A DNA stretch of 64,000 nt from assembly GCA_026125795.1 (NCBI GenBank), contig JAHCKM010000004.1, positions 186,001 through 250,000 of the forward strand, written 5' to 3'. A model generated the notes under the pieces. The model searched no databases, was not told the origin of the DNA, and saw only the letters and a program-made list of their open reading frames with translations. Numbering within the stretch: the stretch's first letter is position 1; each line of letters opens with the position of its first letter. The position numbers and the translations under genes were made by a program. Positions 56,171 to 64,000 of this stretch are shown one piece after another. The stretch is from Burkholderiaceae bacterium. GTDB taxonomy: Bacteria > Pseudomonadota > Gammaproteobacteria > Burkholderiales > Burkholderiaceae_C.

Positions 56171-56671
56171 ATGGCGCGGGTGTGGCGTGCCGCCGTGTGT
56201 GCGCTCGGCCTCTCGGTGGCCGGGACGGGCTTTGCGGGCGAGCGCAACGACAAGTCGCCGTGCAGCGCGCCGGAGCACCACCAGTTCGACTTCTGGATCG
56301 GCCACTGGGAAGTCTTCCTGCCCAACGGGAACAAGGCCGGAGAAAACCGCGTCGAGCCGATCGAGGGCGGCTGTGCCTTGCTCGAGCAATGGAACGGCAC
56401 CCGCGGCCCCACCGGCAAGAGCCTCAACATCTACGACGCGCTGCGGCGCGTCTGGCACCAGACCTGGGTCGATTCCACCGGCGGGTTGCTGGTGCTCGAA
56501 GGCCAATGGATGGAAGGTCGCATGGTGCTGTCGTCCAGCGCGAATCCGATCCAGCGCATCACCTGGTCGCCGCAGCCCGATGGCAGCGTGCGCCAGCTGT
56601 GGGAAAGCTCCAAGGACGGCGGCAAGACCTGGAGCACGGCCTTCGACGGCAAGTACGTGAGGAAGAAGTAG
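56171..56671 (+). CDS. Small secreted protein, DUF1579-like
   Basis: Protein of 166 residues with a signal peptide (cleaved near GFAG). The core HHQFDFWIGHWEVFLPNG, RVEPIEGGCALLEQW and GKSLNIYDALRRVWHQTWVD resembles DUF1579/calycin-like domains found in many secreted bacterial proteins. The function is unknown. It begins 5 nt after the crotonase stop, so is probably co-transcribed, and is convergent with metW. Confidence 0.8.
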   Translation: MARVWRAAVCALGLSVAGTGFAGERNDKSPCSAPEHHQFDFWIGHWEVFLPNGNKAGENRVEPIEGGCALLEQWNGTRGPTGKSLNIYDALRRVWHQTWVDSTGGLLVLEGQWMEGRMVLSSSANPIQRITWSPQPDGSVRQLWESSKDGGKTWSTAFDGKYVRKK

Positions 56672-56678
56672 CTCCGTA

Positions 56679-57266
56679 TCAGGTACCGCGCTGGAACTTG
56701 AACACCGCCACGCTGGCACGCAGGTTGGGCCAGCGCCGCAGCGCCCGTCCCTGTTGCAGGCCGAAGCTGTCGAGCACGGTCAAGCCATTGCGCCGCGCCA
56801 GCACCCCGAAGTCGGCAAACGTACCGACCCGGATGTTCGGTGTGTCGTACCACTGGTACGGCAGCGTCTTGGTCACCGGCATGCGGCCGCGCGCCACCGA
56901 CAGCCGGTTGGGCCAGTGAGCGAAATTCGGAAAGCTGACAATGCCGATGCGCCCGACACGCGCGGTCTCCTGCAGCATGCGTTCGGTGTTGCGCAAGTGC
57001 TGCAGCGTATCGAGCTGCAGCACCACGTCGAAGCTGCGGTCCTCGAACAACGCCAGGCCTTCCTCCAGGTTGAGCTGGATGACCTGCACGCCACGTTGCA
57101 CGCACTGCAGCACGTTGGCGTCGGCGATCTCGATGCCGTAGCCGCTGCAGCCGCGCCGCGCCCCCAGGTACGCCAGCAGCTCGCCGTTGCCGCAGCCGAG
57201 GTCGAGCACGCGCGAGCCGGGCGGCACCAGCTCGGCGATCACTTCAAGATCGCGCCTCTCGCTCAT
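56679..57266 (-). CDS. metW: Methionine biosynthesis protein MetW
   Basis: Methyltransferase-fold protein of 195 residues: SAM-like motif [29 protein letters not shown] and [16 protein letters not shown]. Its start overlaps the metX stop as ATGA. In related bacteria MetW associates with MetX and is needed for full activity, so the coupling is meaningful. Both lie under the metX leader control. Confidence 0.95.
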   Translation of the reverse strand: MSERRDLEVIAELVPPGSRVLDLGCGNGELLAYLGARRGCSGYGIEIADANVLQCVQRGVQVIQLNLEEGLALFEDRSFDVVLQLDTLQHLRNTERMLQETARVGRIGIVSFPNFAHWPNRLSVARGRMPVTKTLPYQWYDTPNIRVGTFADFGVLARRNGLTVLDSFGLQQGRALRRWPNLRASVAVFKFQRGT

Positions 57267-58480
57267 GCTGCAATGGGCCGCTGCGGGGCATTGCCGCCCG
57301 CTCGCGGGGGCGCGACAGGGTGGGGCGGCTGGTCGACTGGGCGCAACGCGCTCGCTTCGAGCGCGACGCGCTCGAAGTAGGCGCGCAGCAGCGCGTGGTA
57401 GCGCGCGTCGTCGAGTAAGAACGCGTCGTGGCCGTGCAGCGCGTCGATCTCGGCATAACTCACCGCGATGCGGTTGTCGACCAGCGCCTTCACGATCTCG
57501 CGCGAGCGCTCGGGTGCGAAGCGCCAGTCGGTGGTGAAGCTCACGATCATGAAGCGGTTGTTCCTGGCCGGCGCGAATGCCGCCGCCAGATCGCCGCCGT
57601 GCTCGGCCGCGGGGTCGAAGTAGTCGAGCGCACGCGTGATCAGCAGATACGTGTTGGCGTCGAAGTACTCGCTGAACTTGTCGCCCTGGTGCCGCAGGTA
57701 GCTCTCGATCTGGAACTCGATCTCCTGCGTCGTGTAGCCGAGGCGGCCGTTGCGCAGGCCGCGCCCGAACTTGGCGGCCATCGAGTCGTCCGACAGGTAG
57801 GTGATGTGGCCGATCATGCGTGCCACGCGCAGGCCGCGCGCCGGCACCACCCCGTGCGCGTAGTAGTGACCGCCGTGGAAGTCGGGGTCTGTGATGATGG
57901 CGCGGCGTGCCACCTCATTGAAGGCGATGTTCTGCGCCGACAGGTTCGGCGCCGAGGCCACGGCGATGCAGTGGCGCACGCGCTGCGGGTGGCGCATGGT
58001 CCACGCCATCGCCTGCATGCCGCCCAGGCTGCCGCCGATCACCGCCGCGAGCTGGCGGATGCCCAACGCGTCGATCAAGCGCGCCTGCGCATCGACCCAG
58101 TCTTCCACCGTCACCACCGGAAAGTCCGCACCGTACGGACGGCCGGTGGCCGGGTTGTGGTGCATCGGGCCGGTCGAGCCGAAGCAGGAGCCGGGGTTGT
58201 TGACGCCGATCACGAAGAAGCGCTCGGTGTCGAGAGGCTTCCCGGGTCCCACGAGGTTGTCCCACCAGCCCTCGCTGCGCTCGCGGCCAGCATGCACGCC
58301 GGCCACGTGCGCGCCGGCGTTCAACGCATGGCAAACCAGCACTGCATTGTTGGCGTCGTCGTTGAGCGTGCCGTAGGTCTCGTAGACCAGCGTGTAGTCG
58401 CGCAGTGCCGCACCGCTGCGCAGCGGCAGCGGCTGCTCGAAGTGCTTGCTCAGCGGTTGAACGATCCCGATCGATCCCAT
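57263..58480 (-). CDS. metX: Homoserine O-acyltransferase
   Basis: Alpha/beta-hydrolase enzyme of 405 residues that acylates homoserine at the start of methionine synthesis. Nucleophile S151 lies in [34 protein letters not shown] and [12 protein letters not shown] are family marks; the catalytic His is in [11 protein letters not shown]. Acetyl versus succinyl donor cannot be settled by eye. It is regulated by a SAM-II riboswitch and attenuator at 58501-58596. Confidence 0.95.
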   Translation of the reverse strand: MGSIGIVQPLSKHFEQPLPLRSGAALRDYTLVYETYGTLNDDANNAVLVCHALNAGAHVAGVHAGRERSEGWWDNLVGPGKPLDTERFFVIGVNNPGSCFGSTGPMHHNPATGRPYGADFPVVTVEDWVDAQARLIDALGIRQLAAVIGGSLGGMQAMAWTMRHPQRVRHCIAVASAPNLSAQNIAFNEVARRAIITDPDFHGGHYYAHGVVPARGLRVARMIGHITYLSDDSMAAKFGRGLRNGRLGYTTQEIEFQIESYLRHQGDKFSEYFDANTYLLITRALDYFDPAAEHGGDLAAAFAPARNNRFMIVSFTTDWRFAPERSREIVKALVDNRIAVSYAEIDALHGHDAFLLDDARYHALLRAYFERVALEASALRPVDQPPHPVAPPRAGGNAPQRPIAA

Positions 58481-58500
58481 CGATGCCCGACCAAAACAAC

Positions 58501-58537
58501 AAACCCGGCGCCGCCTGTCGATGCGGACGCCGGGTTT
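58501..58537 (-). terminator. Attenuator terminator in the metX leader
   Basis: Perfect 10-bp inverted repeat, AAACCCGGCG and CGCCGGGTTT (58528-58537 with 58501-58510), followed on this strand by GTTGTTTTGG. A competing 7-bp hairpin, GGACGCC with GGCGTCC (58540-58546 with 58525-58531), shares 58528-58531 with the terminator and would act as antiterminator. Confidence 0.75.
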
Positions 58538-58544
58538 CGGGCGT

Positions 58545-58596
58545 CCCTCTTTAGCGGTATTTGTAGAGCGCCCGCAAGCCGGAACAAATCGGCGCT
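58545..58596 (-). promoter_or_regulatory. SAM-II riboswitch of metX
   Basis: The transcript has P1 AGCGCC/GGCGCU (58591-58596 with 58567-58572), the conserved GAUUUG, GCUUGC, CUACAAAU and GCUAAAGAGGG in the order and spacing of SAM-II aptamers from metX/metA leaders. Bound SAM would hold the pseudoknot. Its 3' edge overlaps the antiterminator, so high SAM should favour the terminator at 58501 and shut off metX-metW. TATACT upstream (58605-58615 region) is a possible -10. Confidence 0.82.
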
Positions 58597-58775
58597 GTGG
58601 CCGCCAGTATAGCCAGGGCGTGCAATTTTTCTCGAACCGCCATGCGCACGCCGGCCGTGCCGCGCCGCGCCCACCTCGACCGAGGGGTCGGCAGGGCGCG
58701 ACCGGTTGCGGTTGTTCACGTCTGCGCCGAACACGACCGCTCATACTCCAACGTCGCTGTCACACACCGCCGTTC

Positions 58776-59279
58776 ATGAGTCCGCAGGCCCTGCTCAAGC
58801 GCTTCTACGCCGCGTTTTCGACGCTCGACGCGCGCACGATGCAGAGCTGCTATGCGCCGCATGCCCAATTCGAAGACCCGTTGTTCGCGCTGCAAGGCGC
58901 CGAGCAGATCGGTGCGATGTGGCAGATGGTCTGCCAGACCATCCGCAACGGCGGGCAGGCCGTGTGGCGCCTCGAAACACACGAGGTCGAGGCGGCCGGC
59001 GGCGAACGCGGCAGCGCGCGCTGGGAGGCGCGCTACCGCTCCGGCGCGGCCGGCCGCATGGTCCACAACGTGGTCGAAGCGCACTTCACGTTCGAGGACG
59101 GCTTGATCGCCACCCACTCGGAGCAATACAACTTCTGGCGCTGGTCACGCCAGGCGCTCGGCTCCACCGGCCTGATGATGGGCTGGTCGCCGATGCTGCG
59201 CAACCAGGTGCGGCGTCAGGCGCAAGGCAAGCTGCAGCGTTTTCTGGCGCATCGCGCCGCGGCAGGCGTCGCACCGTGA
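58776..59279 (+). CDS. NTF2-like/SnoaL-like protein
   Basis: Protein of 167 residues with a cone-shaped NTF2-like fold pattern: LLKRFYAAFSTLDARTMQSC, APHAQFEDPLFALQGAEQIG and RMVHNVVEAHFTFEDGLIATH. Members may be isomerases, hydratases or binding proteins; the function here is unknown. It is divergent from metX and separated by the riboswitch leader. Confidence 0.8.
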   Translation: MSPQALLKRFYAAFSTLDARTMQSCYAPHAQFEDPLFALQGAEQIGAMWQMVCQTIRNGGQAVWRLETHEVEAAGGERGSARWEARYRSGAAGRMVHNVVEAHFTFEDGLIATHSEQYNFWRWSRQALGSTGLMMGWSPMLRNQVRRQAQGKLQRFLAHRAAAGVAP

Positions 59280-59392
59280 GCCCGCGCCGCCAGGCGCGCT
59301 GAACTGCACGCGCAACGCCGGCCTTTTCGCCGGGCCGGCGCGCAGCGGCCGTCCTACGATGCACGCACCGCAATCGGGTGAGAGAGGTGCTC

Positions 59393-61033
59393 ATGCCCGC
59401 CTGGCTGCCCACCCTCGACCGCTACTTTCCGATCCGCTACCTGTTCTGGTTGTTCTGCGCCGTCGCTGCGCTGTTGAGCGCCTTCGTCTGGGTCGCTTTC
59501 GATCAATGGGGCTGGGTCGCGCTGCTGTTCGCGGCTCTCGTGGCCTTGGGCGTGCGCGACTCGCTGCAAAGCCGGCGTGCGGTGCTGCGTAACTATCCGG
59601 TCATCGGACATCTGCGCTTTCTGCTCGAGTTCATCCGGCCCGAGATCCGTCAGTACTTCATCGAGAGCGACAACGAGGCACATCCGTTCTCGCGCCAGCA
59701 GCGCTCGCTGGTGTACCAGCGCGCCAAGGGCGACCCTGACAAGCGACCATTCGGCACGCAGCTCGACGTCGGCGCGCAGGGCTACGAGTGGATCAACCAC
59801 TCGCTGATGCCCACGCACGTGGCGTCGCACGACTTCCGCGTGCTGATCGGCGAAGGTCGTGCACGGCCGTACTCGGCCAGCGTGTTCAACATCTCGGCAA
59901 TGAGCTTCGGCGCGTTGAGCGCCAATGCGATCCTCGCGCTCAACGGCGGCGCGCGGCGCGGCGGCTTCGCGCATGACACCGGCGAAGGTTCGATCAGCGT
60001 ACACCACCGGGTGCACGGCGGCGACCTGGTCTGGGAGATTGGCTCGGGTTACTTCGGCTGCCGCCACGACGACGGCACGTTCGACGCCGAACGCTTTGCA
60101 GCCACCGCCCGCGATCCGCAGGTGAAGATGATCGAGATCAAGCTCAGCCAGGGTGCCAAGCCGGGTCATGGCGGCGTGCTGCCGGCGCCCAAGGTCACGG
60201 CCGAGATCGCCGCCGCGCGCGGCGTGCCGATTCATGTGGACTGCGTGTCGCCGGCGCGGCACAGCGCGTTCGACACACCGCTCGAGCTGATGCGGTTCGT
60301 CGAGCGCCTGCGCGAGCTGTCGGGCGGCAAGCCCACGGGCTTCAAGTTGTGCATCGGCCATCCATGGGAATGGCTGGCGATCTGCAAGGCCATGCTCGAG
60401 ACCGGCATCACGCCGGACTTCATCGTCGTCGACGGTGCCGAAGGAGGCACCGGCGCGGCGCCGCTGGAGTTCACCGATCACGTCGGCGCGCCGCTGCAGG
60501 AAGGACTGCTCCTGGTGCACAACACGCTGGTGGGTTTGAACCTGCGCTCCAAGATGCGCCTGGGCGCCGCCGGCAAGGTGGTGAGCGCCTTCGACATCGC
60601 ACGCCTGATGGCGCTCGGCGCCGACTGGTGCAACGCGGCACGCGGATTCATGTTCGCGCTCGGCTGCATCCAGGCGCAGCACTGCCACTCGGGCGCATGC
60701 CCGACCGGCGTGTCGACGCAGGATCCGTTGCGCCAGCGCGCGCTGGTGGTGCCCGACAAGATCGAGCGCGTGGTCCGCTTTCACCGGAACACGCTCGAGG
60801 CCTTGCGCGAGTTGGTGCAGGCGGCCGGGCTCAAGCACCCCAATCAGATCCGCGCCACGCACATCGTGCGCCGCGGCGGAGAGCGCGAGGTGCGCCTGCT
60901 GGCCAACCTGCTGCTGTTCGTGCAGCCGGGCGAGTTGCTGGCGGCGATGCGCGGCGAGGCACGCTGGCCGCACGCGGTGTTTGAGATGTACTGGCCGCGC
61001 GCGCAGGCCCACAGCTTCGCGCCGGCGCACTGA
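59393..61033 (+). CDS. Membrane-anchored glutamate-synthase-like FMN protein
   Basis: Protein of 546 residues with two N-terminal hydrophobic segments (~15-55) and then one domain like the FMN-binding region of glutamate synthase (GltB_2 type): FNISAMSFGALSANAI, HDTGEGSISVHHRVHGGDL, VVDGAEGGTGAAP and a Cys cluster CIQAQHCHSGACPTGV near 425-440 that may hold an iron-sulfur cluster. It lacks the amidotransferase domain. The reaction is unknown. ATG at 59393 has GAGAGGTG. Confidence 0.85.
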   Translation: MPAWLPTLDRYFPIRYLFWLFCAVAALLSAFVWVAFDQWGWVALLFAALVALGVRDSLQSRRAVLRNYPVIGHLRFLLEFIRPEIRQYFIESDNEAHPFSRQQRSLVYQRAKGDPDKRPFGTQLDVGAQGYEWINHSLMPTHVASHDFRVLIGEGRARPYSASVFNISAMSFGALSANAILALNGGARRGGFAHDTGEGSISVHHRVHGGDLVWEIGSGYFGCRHDDGTFDAERFAATARDPQVKMIEIKLSQGAKPGHGGVLPAPKVTAEIAAARGVPIHVDCVSPARHSAFDTPLELMRFVERLRELSGGKPTGFKLCIGHPWEWLAICKAMLETGITPDFIVVDGAEGGTGAAPLEFTDHVGAPLQEGLLLVHNTLVGLNLRSKMRLGAAGKVVSAFDIARLMALGADWCNAARGFMFALGCIQAQHCHSGACPTGVSTQDPLRQRALVVPDKIERVVRFHRNTLEALRELVQAAGLKHPNQIRATHIVRRGGEREVRLLANLLLFVQPGELLAAMRGEARWPHAVFEMYWPRAQAHSFAPAH

Positions 61034-61146
61034 ATCGTTGGCTTCCCCCGTCTGCGGGGCGCATGCTCTCGCGCTTGAGGGATGCGTGACACTGCGCACA
61101 GGCGCAACAATTGGTCACCTGCACTTGCCATGTGCGGGTCCGAACC

Positions 61147-61797
61147 ATGAGCCGTCTCGTCCTTGTCGCCCGCGATCCCAACCAGGCACTGCAATGGCGC
61201 AGCGCGCTGGCGGCCGGCGGTGCGCACGAGGTGGTGGCCGTCACCAACGGCGCACGTTCGGCTCAGGCCCTGCTGCAGCAACACCGTCCCCAGCTGGTGG
61301 TGTGCGATCTGCGGCTGATCGACGGTACGGCGCTGGCGATGATCCAGTGGCTTGCGCTGCAGCCGCACCGACCCCTGATCGTCGCCGTGGCGCGCGAAGA
61401 ATCCGAACCGCTGCTGTTGGAGGCCCTGCGCGCGGGCGCCGACAACCTGTGCGTGTCGGCCCCCGATGACATGGCGGCGCTGGCCGCTGCGGTCGAGCAG
61501 ACGCTGCGCGGCGAAACCGCGCTCACGCCGCCGCTCGCGCGCGCCTTGCTCGAGCACTTTGAACACAGCCACGCAAAGCTCGGCCGCCACCGCCTCCCTG
61601 GGGACGAACAAGGTGCGCTCGAACTCGAAGCGCCGCAGCGCGAGCTGTTGATGCGCCTGGCCGCCGGCTACGACGTGGAACAGCTCGCACGTGCGCAGAC
61701 GGTGGCCACGCGCGTGTTCGGACAGCGGCTGCGCGCGGTGGTGCGCAAGCTGCAGTGGGACGTGCGCGCCGGTTCGCTGACGTTGCAGCTGGACTGA
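61147..61797 (+). CDS. Orphan receiver-like regulator
   Basis: Protein of 216 residues. The first ~125 form a receiver-like fold with D10 and phosphoacceptor-like D54 in VVCDLRLIDG, but the conserved Thr and Lys are not evident and the loop reads CVSAPDD. The C-terminal ~70 residues (LMRLAAGYDVEQLARAQTVA) look like a LuxR-like helix-turn-helix of low quality. No kinase is adjacent. Phosphorylation-independent function is likely; it may be a decision-making or ANTAR-like regulator. The family is not firmly recognised. Confidence 0.6.
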   Translation: MSRLVLVARDPNQALQWRSALAAGGAHEVVAVTNGARSAQALLQQHRPQLVVCDLRLIDGTALAMIQWLALQPHRPLIVAVAREESEPLLLEALRAGADNLCVSAPDDMAALAAAVEQTLRGETALTPPLARALLEHFEHSHAKLGRHRLPGDEQGALELEAPQRELLMRLAAGYDVEQLARAQTVATRVFGQRLRAVVRKLQWDVRAGSLTLQLD

Positions 61798-61871
61798 CCC
61801 ACGGCCGCCAGGCCCGTTCGCGGCGAGCTCACGTTCGCGCAGCGACGTGAAGGCGCAGCGCGCCGGCCGCT

Positions 61872-62483
61872 TCAGGGCTGGGGCACGGTGTCGACGAAAC
61901 TCTTGCGTGCCGCCAGCTTGTCGGACAGGCGCGCCAGGTTGCTGTGCTCGCCGCGCCAGTCGATCTGCGGGAAACGGAAGTCGAGGTAACCGAGCGCGCA
62001 GCCGGTCGCGATGTCGGCCAGCGTCATGTGCAGCCCGGCACACCACGGTTTTTCGCCCAGGCCGCGTGCCATCGCCTTGAGCGCCGCGTTGACGCGGCTC
62101 ATGTTGCGATCGATCCAGGCCTGCGAACGCGCGTCGCCGCGCGGCCCCCAGTTGGCTTCGAGTCGCGCGGCGATGGCGGCATCGAGCGCGCCGTCGGCCA
62201 GCGCCTCCCAGGTGCGCACCTCGACGCGCTCGCGTCCGGTCGGCGGGATCAGGCGACCCACCGGCGACAATGTGTCGACGTACTCGACGATTACACGCGA
62301 ATCGAAGATGGCCTCGACGCCTTCGACCACCAGGCACGGCACCTTGCCGAGCGGGTTGGACTTCAGCATGTTGTCGTTGCCCCAGACATCCTCGAGCACG
62401 TACTGGTAGTCCAGCTTCTTCTCCGCCATCACGATGCGCACTTTGCGCACGTAGGGGCTGGTGTTCGATCCGATCAGCTTCAT
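61872..62483 (-). CDS. Glutathione S-transferase
   Basis: Protein of 203 residues. MKLIGSNTSPYVRKVRIVMAEK carries the N-terminal catalytic Ser region, NPLGKVPCLV and DSRVIVEYVD the glutathione contacts, and LADIATGCALGYLDFRFP the helical-domain N-capping box. It resembles the YibF/beta-proteobacterial class. ATG at 62483 gives a normal length. It stands alone between the receiver gene and the amidohydrolase gene. Substrate unknown. Confidence 0.9.
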   Translation of the reverse strand: MKLIGSNTSPYVRKVRIVMAEKKLDYQYVLEDVWGNDNMLKSNPLGKVPCLVVEGVEAIFDSRVIVEYVDTLSPVGRLIPPTGRERVEVRTWEALADGALDAAIAARLEANWGPRGDARSQAWIDRNMSRVNAALKAMARGLGEKPWCAGLHMTLADIATGCALGYLDFRFPQIDWRGEHSNLARLSDKLAARKSFVDTVPQP

Positions 62484-62560
62484 TGGGTGGTGGCGGCGTC
62501 CCTGGCTTCGGGCTGATTCTAGCGAGCCGGCCCCGGGCAGGCGGCCGCCCACTTCGGTGC

Positions 62561-64000
<1,440 letters not shown>

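Overview
The window is a gene-dense, very GC-rich chromosomal segment. Gene content and order (tkt-gap, glnE beside yhdP, ptsN-hprK, divergent fur/bamE, dapB-exbBD-leuS-lptE-holA, thiL-pgpA-cinA, lptD-surA-ksgA, metX-metW, a PEP-CTERM protein, MurNAc-recycling enzymes) point to a betaproteobacterium of the order Burkholderiales, probably near the Rubrivivax/Leptothrix/Methylibium group. That placement is inferred from protein resemblance only. No rRNA, tRNA, insertion sequence, prophage or CRISPR array was found.

Layout. 1-6865: gap (cut by the window edge) and transketolase, a membrane PAS-GGDEF diguanylate cyclase, a MurU-type nucleotidyltransferase, and a MarR regulator divergent from a hotdog thioesterase across a double palindromic operator. 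6873-13943: a minus-strand cluster of SPFH-SHOCT, DUF4178, DUF350, a PEP-CTERM protein, a membrane spermidine-synthase-like protein and an exported FAD oxidoreductase; this is the most system-like uncharacterised locus. 14040-26095: UbiH-family hydroxylase, CAP lipoprotein, nitrilase-family amidase, YhdP, GlnE, a rhombosortase-like protease, a DMT exporter and a glutathione transferase. 26096-26490: a non-coding region holding a strong candidate small RNA with a 30-nt pure-pyrimidine loop and its own terminator.

26491-37345: CorA, HPF, PtsN, HprK, Fur, BamE, DapB, ExbBD, LeuS, LptE and HolA, ordinary housekeeping genes. 37355-45787: hydroxyacid dehydrogenase, CinA-type amidase, PgpA, ThiL, then a DctSR-like two-component pair divergent from a malic enzyme of the long MaeB type. 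45966-46998: a secreted guanyl-specific RNase followed by a barstar-family inhibitor. 47042-52768: KsgA, SurA and LptD, with AmgK divergent from them.

52779-64000: M20 peptidase, lipase-like hydrolase, crotonase, a small secreted protein, MetW and MetX under a SAM-II riboswitch with a downstream attenuator, an NTF2-like protein, a membrane-anchored glutamate-synthase-like protein, an orphan receiver protein, a second glutathione transferase, and a cytosine-deaminase-like amidohydrolase overlapping the 3' end of upp.

Connections: MurU (5030) and AmgK (51704) belong to one peptidoglycan-recycling route although 46 kb apart. LptD, LptE, BamE, SurA and YhdP all serve the outer membrane. The metX leader ties methionine synthesis to SAM. 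Several genes are coupled by 4-nt GTGA or ATGA overlaps. Degenerate copies of one GC-rich, hairpin-forming repeat lie between genes at four places.
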